Assembly (NCBI GenBank): GCA_034509495.1
Contig: CM067505.1
Coordinates: 12,141,103 to 12,205,102 of the forward strand
Direction: 5' to 3'
DNA from: Acestrorhynchus altus
Taxonomy: Eukaryota; Chordata; Actinopteri; Characiformes; Acestrorhynchidae
Length of the DNA stretch: 64,000 nucleotides
Position numbers and translations under genes: made by a program. Each line of letters begins with the position of its first letter. The first letter of the stretch is position 1. This document shows, one piece after another, positions 42,997 through 53,548 of the stretch. Below the pieces are notes generated by a model. It was not told where the DNA came from. It saw only the letters and a program-made list of their open reading frames with translations, and ran no database searches.

Positions 42997-44625
42997 GGGG
43001 CAACGTTCTCCCATCTCTCTGAGTTTGCTCCTCCCCCAACCCCTATGGTAGACCACTTGGTGGCCTCAAACCCATTTGATGATGACTTTGGCCCTCCATC
43101 ACGTCCTAGTGGATCCGGTGGTCCAGGAAGCACACCTTTTCTGCCAAGCCCAGGGGCTGGTGGGGGAGGTGGTGCTTATGGAGGACCTAGTAGAATGGGA
43201 GGAGGCATGAGTTTTATGGGTGGACCTGGAGGACCAGGTGGTGCCCAGCCTGGAAGGAGACCCCCTTTTGTACCTCCACCACCAAATGCAGGACCACACC
43301 ACCCACTTGGGTTTGGGGGGATGCCTGGATTTGGAGGTGGAGGAGGGGGTGGTGGCAGCAGTGGAGGCTTTCCTCCAGGGGGACCATCACAATTTAACAT
43401 GCCACCTAATTTTAGCCCTCCAATGCACCCTGGCCAGGGCTTTAACCCTATGCTGTCACCGGGTGGAATGGGTGGTGGTCCTGGAAGTGGTGGTCCTTCT
43501 CACCCACGTTTTGGCATGCAGCAACCTCAGCATGGACAAGGAGGACATCCGTTCAATAGCCCACCACTGCCTGGGGGTCCAGGACCTCGTGGCCCTCCCC
43601 ATGGCCCAATGAATCCCATGGGTGGCATGCCTTCTGGAATGAATATGATGGCTGGGATGGGGGGAGGTATGGGACCAGGTAACATGGTGGGCGGACATCC
43701 GGGTTTACCATCACAAGGACAGTTTCCTCCTTCACAGGATGGGCCCTATCCTGGACCTGGTACTCCTGGCAGTGAAGAAGGAAAGAACTTTGTTGGTGGA
43801 CCAGGTGGTGGTCCACCAGGTCCTTCTCAACAGCCACCTAATCTCAATCCCTCTGGCCCTCCTTCCAACAATGCCACTCCAGGTCCATCCCCAGCCTCTG
43901 GACCCCCACAGCCTGGAGGAGGGTTCCCTGGCCACACTGATGTTCAGCAGTCAACTCCCAGCACCCCTGTGCAATCATCTGCCCCTCCACCACCCAACCC
44001 TAATTCCTCTCCAACTGGTCCACTAAATGGCCCACAGCCTCAACAGGTCCCGGCTAATCAGCACCCTCCACCTAATTCTGCTGGTGGTCCTGCTCCTAAC
44101 ACTCCATCTAGTCAACAGCAGCCAACACCACCCAATTCTACCCCTGGATCTGCACCATACAATCAGCCGAACAGTGTTCCCGGTGGTGGTACTCTGCCAA
44201 ACCAACCACCCAGCTCCAACCAGAACAACCTTAACAACAGTGCTGGAAACACTCCAGGTAGCAACCCCAATCCTTCGTCCAACTCCACTTCCACACCCAA
44301 CACACAATCTCCACTTCCCACTGGCCAAGCGCCACCTTCTGCTGGTCCTGGTTCTGGTCCCCCAAAGCTGGGAGGGGGCATGGTGTTCCCTTGTGGCTTT
44401 TGCTTGTCTGAGGTGCACGATGACCAGGAGGCTATTCTTTGTGAGGCTTCATGTCAACGTTGGTACCACAGAGACTGCACAGGCCTGACTGAACCAGCCT
44501 ATGGGCTGCTGACCAGAGAGAGCGCTGCAGTGTGGGCTTGTGATATGTGCCTCAAGACCAAGGAGATTCAAGCTGTTTATGTACGACAGAGCCTAGGGCA
44601 GCTGGTGGCTGCAAATGAAGGCTAA
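42997..44625 (+). CDS. pygo2: Pygopus 2, coding exon 3 (NHD, linker, PHD finger)
   Basis: The exon opens GATFSHLSEFAPPPTPMVDH and continues LVASNPFDDDFG. This is the N-terminal homology domain with its NPF motif (about residues 42-68), which is needed for transcriptional activation. A long Gly/Pro/Met/Asn/Ser-rich linker (about 70-500) follows. The C-terminal PHD finger has the C4HC3 ligands Cys502, Cys505, Cys518, Cys522, His527, Cys530, Cys551 and Cys554, and is the part that binds methylated histone H3K4 and BCL9. The protein ends VRQSLGQLVAANEG at residue 578, the PYGO2-type terminus. Human PYGO2 is about 406 residues; the difference lies in the linker. The exon is one uninterrupted frame with no damage, so the gene looks functional. 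Confidence 0.96.
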   Translation, partial: GATFSHLSEFAPPPTPMVDHLVASNPFDDDFGPPSRPSGSGGPGSTPFLPSPGAGGGGGAYGGPSRMGGGMSFMGGPGGPGGAQPGRRPPFVPPPPNAGPHHPLGFGGMPGFGGGGGGGGSSGGFPPGGPSQFNMPPNFSPPMHPGQGFNPMLSPGGMGGGPGSGGPSHPRFGMQQPQHGQGGHPFNSPPLPGGPGPRGPPHGPMNPMGGMPSGMNMMAGMGGGMGPGNMVGGHPGLPSQGQFPPSQDGPYPGPGTPGSEEGKNFVGGPGGGPPGPSQQPPNLNPSGPPSNNATPGPSPASGPPQPGGGFPGHTDVQQSTPSTPVQSSAPPPPNPNSSPTGPLNGPQPQQVPANQHPPPNSAGGPAPNTPSSQQQPTPPNSTPGSAPYNQPNSVPGGGTLPNQPPSSNQNNLNNSAGNTPGSNPNPSSNSTSTPNTQSPLPTGQAPPSAGPGSGPPKLGGGMVFPCGFCLSEVHDDQEAILCEASCQRWYHRDCTGLTEPAYGLLTRESAAVWACDMCLKTKEIQAVYVRQSLGQLVAANEG

Positions 44626-45890
44626 AACCTGAAACTGAATGTCAGAAGGGAAAGAAACAGGAAAGAGAATAACAGTGATTGAATCTTTCTATGAGGTGCT
44701 GCAAACAAAGAAACAGAAGCAGGTAGGCTATCGGAATGGATCAGGGTAGGAAAACGTGGGGAAGAGGCGATTGAACAGTAAACAAATGATACAGAATGCC
44801 TCATATTTTGATGTTATTTCATGTGTTTAGTGTTTTCATTAACCACATAAGCACTTTTGGGGCCCCTCTTCCTAAGTGATCGGGCAATGTTTGAACATAA
44901 GTTTTAAAGAGTTCTATGAACAGTATTTATAGCCTACATGATTTTGTGATTTCATTTTACTGCTTCACTTTGGCCATAGTTCAGGAAAAATAGATTTCTC
45001 TTAGAGAGCTGCTTAAAGTGGATCTTGACCATGAAGGCGCACAAGATTTTTTGGAAGTTATGCTTGGAGCAAATTAGCATCTGCCTCTAGAGTTATCTAG
45101 ACAAATTGAATTCACCAACCCTCCCTCCCTCCCAAAATATTAGCTCATCTACCAGCAAAGCACTGACAACAACTCACTACCTCACAGAATTGACAACTGA
45201 CTGGTACAAATGCTTAGGCACTGATGGGCTGACCAATTTAGAGTGAGGACTCCCCAAATCACATCCAATCATGTTTATGGTTTCCATTTCAATATCTCTG
45301 AAGAAACCTACTACCTTCCATTACCTCAGAGAAAGTAATGCAGCCACAATGAACATTAAAGATTCAGATTTTGTCAGTTCATCCTGGGACAAAAGTTATG
45401 TAGATAGAAAAACTCCAGCTATTTTTATTCACTGAACTGCCATTTTTTGTCTAAACATACATCTATTCACTTTTTTGTATGAAATCAAATACTGATATTT
45501 CAGTTTTGATGGTTTGCTACATAGGGATTAGTGGTATCATAATCATATCAGATGTGTATAGTCTTCAGATTGCATGTGAACCAATGCAGTAATTTGTCAG
45601 CTGTTTTAATGTTATTTTATTTTTTAGGCCTCCATCTGGGCCATAAAGTAGACCAAATATAACAGGATGAATTCAAATATCAGCTCGTATTACTGTCACT
45701 GAGCAAGATGTTTGCTATTTCTTGTTTCCATATTTCTGTCCAAGTTGCCTTTTCTTAGCAGTTTTTTTTTTGTACTGATGTCTGTGCTGTCCAGTGTGCT
45801 TACTCTAGTACCCTCTGTTGGCCAAGATGGTGCAGTGATGTCTGAGGTGGGCAGAAGTCTGATAAATAAAGCTAAATGTTTTTGTATGTG
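44626..45890 (+). other. pygo2: 3' UTR of pygo2
   Basis: About 1.25 kb of non-coding DNA follows the stop and ends near AATAAA at 45865-45870 with a GT-rich stretch (TTTTTGTATGTGAAGTTGTTG) after it. The lack of repeats compared with flanking DNA is consistent with transcript sequence. Confidence 0.65.
45865..45870 (+). terminator. pygo2: Poly(A) signal of pygo2
   Basis: Canonical AATAAA followed by a GU-rich downstream element. Confidence 0.7.
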
Positions 45891-46247
45891 AAGTTGTTGT
45901 TTTTATTTGTGTCATGTTGAGTTAAATTGGGGTTTGACAACCCACTAAACAGAGTCATGAAATATAATTATCTCCATGTCACTTAGGTGGTGAGGTCAGA
46001 TAGTGGTCTTTAAAATTTAGATTGAATGGTAATAATGTGGGGATTTTCTGTTAAAATGGATCAAAATGCATTAACATCAGGTTCTAGCAAATATTCCTTT
46101 TATCTAGATAATTTTCTTTTGATTATTGTCAAATAAAAATGTATTGATCATTGTGATGCTTTTGAGTAAATTTTTCCAAATTTTGACATATGTTGTGACT
46201 ACATTCTATCAGTAAATAAATGCACTCATTAACAAATTAATGGAGAA

Positions 46248-46249
<2 letters not shown>

Positions 46250-46312
<63 letters not shown>
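46250..46312. repeat. (AT)n microsatellite
   Basis: About 31 AT units, uninterrupted. Confidence 0.95.
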
Positions 46313-46314
<2 letters not shown>

Positions 46315-46371
46315 ATTGATGCCTCATTAAAGGTCAGAAGATTTACATAAGTCACATATTTATGCATTTAC

Positions 46372-46425
46372 ATATTTGTATAGCACTTTTAACAACTGAT
46401 GTCAGAGCAGCTTTACAGAAATCAT
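46372..46425 (-). repeat. Dispersed repeat tail, degenerate
   Basis: TTTGTATAGCACTTTTAACAAC, CAGAGCAGCTTTACAGAAATCA: a short diverged copy of the GCGCTATACAAA tail. Confidence 0.6.
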
Positions 46426-47500
46426 AGTTAATGGACACTTGACCACCATGTCTGCTGTAATACTCAGGTGTACTGAAGTAATGATAGTTTGATGGTGGGC
46501 ATAATAGTAACATTAGCAGCTAATTAGGGTCTGTGTAAATTTCTACATAGTTGGTGATGGCGTGTGTGCAACTAGTCCAGGTCCAGTAGCCTGAAAGTGG
46601 GCAGCCAATGTGAACTGGTGGCTGGGGAGCAAGGGGTCCTTCTCAAATGGGGCAGGGGTGCTCAAGGTTACCATTTCATCAGGTTGGGTCACTGGGACAT
46701 CATTGACCCAGAAAAGGTCCTGCATTTCTTCTGAATAATGACAAGGCAATGATGAAGACAAATTCAATTCTAAACCTAACAGGGCCAGGAGTTTTAGCAC
46801 CAGGACAATATTTAATTGATTCAATTATTTCTTCAGGGATCAACTTGGAATGCTTTTTACCCACTTCTTAACATAATTTGCTTTTGATTGAGGTTCTGTC
46901 GAACAGAGCTTAACTGCCCACATCTGTGTCAGCCCACTGGGATTTCCTGGTTCTGATGGCCAGTTCATCCCTGCATAGGACTTACAAATCTGTTCAGTTA
47001 CCACATCCATTGGTGTCAGTTATAGTGGACATGTGCTCAAATCGCAGAGATGTTGTGATTTTAATAACATGCTTTAATCATTAATGTAGATATATCTGAC
47101 CAGCCCAGCTGGAACACAACCTTATCATCTGATCTGATTTGCAAATACAGAACATCTGACGAAAGGGATCTGAGATGACAGAATAATAGACATTGGCACA
47201 TTTATTTAGGTGACCCAGGCCAGGTAAATTCCAACTTACTAAATGAACATTGTAGCTGCTAGACTGTGATATCCTGTTTGTGCTAGTTTGCACGGAGGAC
47301 AGAAATCTAAAAGAAGAGAAACCCTTATAGAGTGCCTGAGAATTTAAAAACAATACATGTTAAACATACAAACCACAAAAAACTTCCTCCATCCCTCACA
47401 TTAAAAATACTCCCACATTACATTTGGGGTTATTGCATCTGCATCTAACATTCTAAAAAATGATCTGCAGTAACATTAAAGGAAGCAACTCAACTCCCCT
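46426..47500. other. Intergenic DNA, no gene seen
   Basis: Continues from the repeat tail; part of 46550-46830 may belong to the same repeat, but I cannot align it. No exon supported. Confidence 0.4.
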
Positions 47501-47504
47501 CTAT

Positions 47505-47700
47505 ACTAGAGCATCTCAAAAAAGTTGAATATCATTAAAAAAGTTAATTCATGATTACAATAAATTTCATTTAAAACTTATTTTAAATGTAAAGTGACAG
47601 TTCCAAACTTTTTTACTGTTGATCATTATGGTATAAAGCCCACGAAAACCTGAAATCCAGAATCTCAATTTAATTTAAATTTGAATAAATTACTAATCAC
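47505..47700. mobile_element. Terminal fragment of a mariner/Tc1-type non-autonomous element
   Basis: The text AGCATCTCAAAAAAGTTGAATATCATTAAAAAAGTT (positions 47511-47546) resembles the ends of a common fish Tc1/mariner MITE. Only one end is recognisable and no inverted partner was found. Confidence 0.35.
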
Positions 47701-48457
47701 AGTTTCAACTTTAGAACAAAAAAGCTAGAACAATCACTTTAAATGTAATAAATATTAAATGACAGTTACATTTTTTAATTATCAAAAACTTTTCACAGTA
47801 TTCTATTTTTTTTAAATGCACTACTAAATGTGAGGACTGATAACCGCAAAAAAAGAGAAAAATACTCCTCGTCATCACCTCAAATGTCAGAGGATGCCTT
47901 TGAAGTGCATGATGGAGGAGCTTTCTCATAAGATGGAGCAGTGCTCAGTATTTGGCTTGGAGATCCCCTTTGCTAAGCATTTACTGAGGATCTTTTTACA
48001 CAATGAGACACCCATATTCAGATTTTCTCTGGACATGCCAATGATGCTCAATGGTTTTCAAGATAGCCACATTGCTCAACTTTTCCAGAGACATGAAGTG
48101 AATAAAATTACAATCTTTAGCCCTTTAGAACTGCAGTAGGTTCCTTTGTCCAAACAAGCACAGTTTAAATTTAGGTGATTAATACTCATTGTCATTTATT
48201 TTTTTATAATCATGTTTATTCATTTGAATAAATATCTCTAGGGAAGGTTTTCAATTACTGTGATCATTTATGGGCTATGATCTGTAAAAGACTTTCTTAA
48301 AATTATTCTTACAAACCTGTTGAAGCTAGACTTGACCTATATGTGGTGAGGTGAAAGAAATACCTGAAATACCCAAAATACCCAATACCTAATATGTGAA
48401 TGAAACAATGTTCCAATAAATTTTAATTTAAGACCTGAATATGCAGAGTGAGAGAGT

Positions 48458-48459
<2 letters not shown>
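47701..48459. other. Intergenic DNA, no gene seen
   Basis: AT-rich. An 81-codon open frame (47894-48139) has no supporting similarity. Confidence 0.4.

Positions 48460-48503
<44 letters not shown>
48460..48503. repeat. (GA)n microsatellite
   Basis: About 22 GA units. Confidence 0.95.
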
Positions 48504-48505
<2 letters not shown>

Positions 48506-48586
48506 CACTCCATTCACTACATAGTCTTTAAAAACAGAAAACCTAATACATGGTCCTGGGGCCTACCAGGAAGACGGAGCTGATCG

Positions 48587-48593
<7 letters not shown>

Positions 48594-48635
<42 letters not shown>
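48594..48635. repeat. (CA)n microsatellite
   Basis: About 21 CA units, 90 bp after the GA array. Confidence 0.95.
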
Positions 48636-48637
<2 letters not shown>

Positions 48638-48903
48638 AAAGTGGCCCTTGCAGACAGAATGTATAGTTGAACACAGAACCATTATAAACAGTATTTGTTA
48701 ATTAAACAAAGTAAATAAACCCAAATCAATTACTCTGGCTGTACAACACTTCAAACCGGGATCTCACCCCCTCCCCAAAATGAAACAAAGCAAAGAAAAC
48801 AAAACACTCCTACAGCAGCAGATCTGTCCAAAGCAACTATTTCCTTAATGTGTGGTTCCTAAAAGCACACATTCATCTCAAACATCATCAATCGCCTCAA
48901 ACA

Positions 48904-49440
48904 AACTAATTCAACTCTGTATCTTTTCCGAGTTAATGATGACCCACCGGCCTGAATTGATTAGGTCCTAACCTCAAGCTCTTCTGCCCCATCTGAGAAG
49001 GACCCCAAGCTCCCCTGATACATCTTTACATTGGCTTTCCATCTTCCAGGTACTGGACCTGGACTAGTTTCCCACCCTGCCATGGACTAGCTGCTCACCC
49101 ACCAGCACCAACTGTGTAGAAATGTACTGTTACTGTTATGTCCACCAGCGAAATAACTTTACTTCAGTATACCCGAGTAATAGAACAGAGGTGTGGGGGT
49201 CCAGAGTCCCCTAACTGTGTATAAGTAGTTTGACCAGAGGAGGATGGGTCCTCCCCTTGTGAGCCTGGTTCCTCCCAAGGTTTCTTCCTCCAGGAGTTTT
49301 TCCTTGCTACTGTCGCCATTTGGCTTGCTCACTAGGGGATCTGTCACTTTTACTTTCTTCCTGTTTTAACTTTTTTATTTCTCGATTTCTGTGAAGCTGC
49401 TCTGTGACAACTTCAGTTGTGAAGAGCGCTATACAAAAAA
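48904..49440 (+). repeat. Dispersed GCGCTATACAAA repeat, longest copy
   Basis: The most complete copy in the window. The 5' half (GAGTTAATGATGACCCACCG to GTGTGGGGGTCCAG) matches 32222-32545, and the 3' half (TTGACCAGAGGAGGATGGG onward) matches 28904-29065 and, inverted, 29866-29945, 35770-36000 and 37331-37440. It ends GTGAAGAGCGCTATACAAAA. No coding frame or inverted ends are seen, so it is likely a SINE-like or LINE 3'-end repeat of unknown class. Confidence 0.8.
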
Positions 49441-49445
49441 AACCC

Positions 49446-49680
49446 CAAAAAGACAATCATCTGAAACACACCATCTCAAACACCATCAATCACCTAAAAC
49501 ACAATCATCTCAAACACCATCAATCATCTCAAACAATCATCTCAAACACCATCAATCCTCTCAAACACCATCATCTCAAACACAATCACCCCAAACACCA
49601 TCAATCATCTCAAACACCATCACCTCTAACACAATCATCTCAAACACCATCAATCATCTCAAACACCATTTAAACACCTT
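49446..49680. repeat. Minisatellite of ATCATCTCAAACACC type
   Basis: About fifteen imperfect units built from ATCATCTCAAACACC and ATCAATC alternate over 235 bp. Related units (ATCTCAAACATCATCAATCG) also occur at 48875-48900, on the other side of the dispersed repeat. Confidence 0.85.
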
Positions 49681-50520
49681 TCACTATTGCTCGCGACTCT
49701 AGAGCATGTGCGCTATGGTGGCCCACTTGGGCCAATTAAAACAAAAACCAGCACTGCCCAAATAACACACAGCCTATCAGTGATGAGCAGAAGGCAACAG
49801 GAGGAGGCCTGGTCACATACAGCTTCATTCACTTGCTAAAGTTGGGCTGATATTGGATATTCAGCACATATTCACCTTTCGCTTCTTCTCTTGCTCACAA
49901 ACAACAAAATTGAAATTACATTCATTAAATTGCAGCGCAACAGGCAACAAACTACAATTACTACATAGAGTCAAAATTCCAGATTGTTGAAAAGAACCGG
50001 GATCGCCACAGCGATAAGGGATGGTCTGGAATGTGTTTATACTGTTTAAAAATGTATAACAATGAAGGCGACTAGGAGCCTGCTGGTGTAAATCATAGGT
50101 AACTGACACCTTGTAAAGAACATTAAATAAAAATACAATTTTTACTTTAATAAAATATGCATAGATTATTTTAAAATTATTTTATAAAAAAATCACATGT
50201 GCTCATGTGATATTTAGCAAACTGCAGATGGGCAGCAATTATCTTTTTGGAGAGCAATTACTCAGTATTTTAAACACAAATATACAGTCCAGTGATGTAT
50301 GTTTATTATTCAGTCTTAGAAATTGACCACAACTCAAACAGAGATATACAAATGGCACATTTCAAAGCCTCAAACAGAGGACCAGAGCACTGGCCACTGG
50401 GATAGGATTGAAGGCTGGTCAGTGCTTTGCAGAAATCAAAATTAACAAGATTATAGACAACGCAAAAAAGGAAATGTCATAATGAATAAAGGATAAAGAA
50501 TACCAGTGACTTATCATATG
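49681..50520. other. Intergenic DNA, no gene seen
   Basis: No exon or mobile-element end recognised. Confidence 0.4.
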
Positions 50521-50584
50521 GATGTCACAGTAGCAATTTATTAGATTAAAAAATCAAACATATTTAAAAGTTGTACTATTTTTA

Positions 50585-50700
50585 TTAGGTGTGATTGTGT
50601 CACTAAAAGTGATCTGTATGTGACATTGGTATGTCACAGTAACTATTTATTACTTTATAAAATCACTACAATTCAACCAAGTCATATTTTTCTAAACTAA
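50585..50700. repeat. AT-rich tandem repeat unit, left block
   Basis: Text such as TTGGTATGTCACAGTAACTA and CACTACAATTCAACCAAGTC recurs, diverged, at 55892-56215, where successive units are about 104-112 bp apart. It lies just before the LINE at 50710. Confidence 0.45.
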
Positions 50701-50709
50701 AACTTTTAA

Positions 50710-53455
50710 CAAAGATGGCGCTGCTGAGGTCGGCTGCTGTCGTGACTGCTCCACTCACTCTTCTAACTTCTTTTACCCCTTTTAAGATTTCTTACCTGCT
50801 TTGACCTCTCTCTTTCTCCACAATGGCACAGGTTAGTTATGATAGAGACACTCTTGTTTCTATTAATATACAATCCACTCACCTTACAACTCTTTTAACC
50901 CCGGATCCGAGCTGGCTGAGTGAGATCCTGAGGAACAACAAAGGATGCAACGGGAAGAAGAGACCCTGGGGTAAGTGAACCGGCATCAGGAACAAGCTAA
51001 GGGCCAGACCACACAGGGCCTCTTTACCTAGTATCCTGTTAGCCAACATCCAGTTTGCATGTTTATAAACAACCGCTGGTGCAACTCCACCAGCACTGTT
51101 ACTCTCGCACACTCCTGCACACTGAGTCTGGAACTACTAGCAATAAAGTTGCATCCCTTCTACCTCCCTCAGGATTTCACCTCCATGGTGGCCTGCACAG
51201 TCTACATTCCACCAAATGCGAAAACGGACATGGCGCTGTGTGAACTTCACAAAGTTCTCTCCCAGTTTCGGACTCACCATCACTCTGCGCTTATTGTGGT
51301 CGGCGACTTCAACAGTGCCAACCTGAAACCTACCAGCACATAAAATGCCCCACCAGAGGCACCAGGACACTGGACCACTGCTACACCCCATTTAAAGATG
51401 GCTACAGGGCCAGGTCTCATCCAGCGTTCAGGAAATCTGACCACAACGCCATTTTTCTGTTGCTGGAATATAAACAGAAACTCAAGCGTGAAGCTCCGAG
51501 TCAGAGGGCGGTCCCAAGCTGGACGGAACAATTGGTGGAGGTCCTGCAGGATGCTCTGGATGAAGCAGACTGGGACATGTTCCAACACAGCTCCAACGGC
51601 GACTTCCACTATTTGCAGACTTGGTAGTGAGCTTTGTGGGGAAACTAATGGATGACACGATCCCTAGGGTAACCGTCAAAACCTTCCCCAACCAGAAACT
51701 GTGGGTGGATAAAACCGTCCACGATGCTCTGTCAGCTCGCACCGCTGCTTACAACGAGGGGCTGACCAGCGGGAACATGGAACCCTACAAGTCTGCGTCC
51801 TACAAAGTACACAGGGCAGTGAGACAAGCTAAATGGTGCTACGGGGAGAAACACAGAGTGACTCCAGATCCCTGTGGTGAGGACTGTGGACAATAAAGGA
51901 CTATTAAAGCTCATTCTCGAGCACTGTGAGAGCGGACGCATCTCTGGTGAGTGAGTTCAACAATTTCTACACTCGCTTCGGGGCCACAGGCAGCACGGTC
52001 AGCGGCGTATGCGCAGAACCACTCAGAGGAGTGAACTTCTCATCATCACTGAGAGAAATGTGAGGAAAGTATTCAAGACAGTAAATGCCAGGAAGTCACT
52101 GGGACCCGACGGTCTATGTGATCAGGTCCTGAGAGCTTGCGTAGATCAGCTCGCTCCCATCTTTACTGTCATCTTCAACCTTTCTCTGTCACTGAGCACA
52201 GTCTCAACGTGCTTCAAGAGAGCCATGATTGTCCCTGTCCTGAAGAAACCACAGCCAGCCTGTCTCAATGACTACCGCCCTGTGGCCCTCACATCAATCG
52301 TGATGAAGTGCTTTGAAAAGCTTGTCAGAGACTTCATCACTTCATCACTACCGGACTCTCTGGACCCACTTCAGTTCGCACACTGTGAAAACCGATCTAC
52401 AGACAATGCCATCATGCATCTGCTCCAAACCACACTGTGACATCTGGACACTGGAAGGAATAGTTATGTCAGAATGCTGTTTGTTGACTACAGTTCAGCA
52501 TTTAACACTATTATTCCTTTCAAACTCACTACCAAGTTGGTAGAGCTGGGACTACACCCATCGCTGTGTGACTGGATCTACAGCTTCCTCACCAACAGAC
52601 CACAAACAGTGCGAAACCATGGGAAACCATGTCTCACCCACTGTCACCCTCAGCATTGGTGCTCCTCAGGGCTGTGTTCTTTTACCCCTACTGTACTCCT
52701 TGTACACCCATGACTGCGTGACCATTTCAAGCTCCAACATTATTGGTAAGTTTGCTGATGACACGGTCATGGTGGGCCTGATCTCCGACAACGATGAGAA
52801 GGCCTACCTAGAGGAGATTGCACACATGGGAAACTGGTGCCTGGGCAACAATCTCCTGCTCAATGTCAGCAAAACCAAGGAGCTGATAGTGGACTGCAGC
52901 AGGAGACAGGCGAGGAGCTACCTACCAGTGTGACTCAATGGTGCAGAAATAGAGAGGGTAGAAAGTTTCCAATACCTTGGAGTCAACATCTCGCAAGACC
53001 TGACATGGCCTTGCCACGCCGACATCCTGGCAAAGAAAGCCAGACAGCATCTCTACTTCCTCAGACGGCTTAGGGACTTCAGACTGCCCTCCATGGTACT
53101 GCGGAACTTCTACTCCTGCACCATCACAAGGAACTCCGTGGCCTGGTTTGGAAATAGCACCACTTTTCACCTTGTAGAGAGTGGTGCATCCTGCTAAGCG
53201 CATGATGAGGACAACACTCCCAGATCTGCAGACTATCTATAACAAGCAGTGCTGATCAAAAGCCATGAAGATTGTGAAGGACTTCAGTCATCCTAACAAT
53301 TATTTAAAATAATTGTTTTTAAAAATTATTTTCCTTCCTCAGAGATATTTAGTATCAGAGTTTAGTTATTTAGTTAGTTATTATTTATTTTTTCTATACA
53401 GGTTGTACATATTTACTGTGTATAACTATGTACGTGACAAATAAATCAAACCTTG
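50710..53455 (+). mobile_element. Rex1/CR1-like LINE, near full length but broken
   Basis: It starts with a short leader and an ATG at 50823 (MAQVSYDRDTLVSINIQSTH, then LTPDPSWLSEILRNN). It continues through an endonuclease region with FYLPQDFTSMVACTVYIPPN and LIVVGDFNSANLKP (about 51120-51340). The reverse transcriptase spans about 52010-52930, with RKSLGPDGLCDQVLRACVDQ, LNDYRPVALTSIVMKCFEKL, LDPLQFAHCENRSTDNAIMH, LFVDYSSAFNTI, SIGAPQGCVLLPLLYSLYTH and the catalytic FADDTVMVGL. The C-terminal part is at 52900-53200 (FQYLGVNISQDLTWP-like, ARQHLYFLRRLRDF). A poly(A)-type tail AATAAATCAAACCTTGAACC ends it. At least four frameshifts or stops inactivate it. The clade name rests on motif style and is less certain than the LINE call. 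Confidence 0.85.
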
Positions 53456-53548
53456 AACCCTATTATGTTTATCAGATGAGTCTCTGTCAACTGTTGTTAC
53501 AGTAATGCTTTCTAACTTTAACAAATTCACAAAAAAAAACAGCCATTA

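Noticed and set aside
43099..44418. Several long open frames on both strands within the pygo2 last exon
   Set aside because: They are by-products of the GC-rich, stop-poor Gly/Pro coding sequence; only the + frame with the NPF domain and PHD finger has family support.
49446..49680. Regularly spaced repeats that look CRISPR-like
   Set aside because: Units are about 13-20 bp with no unique spacers of constant length, and the setting is vertebrate nuclear DNA. It is a minisatellite.
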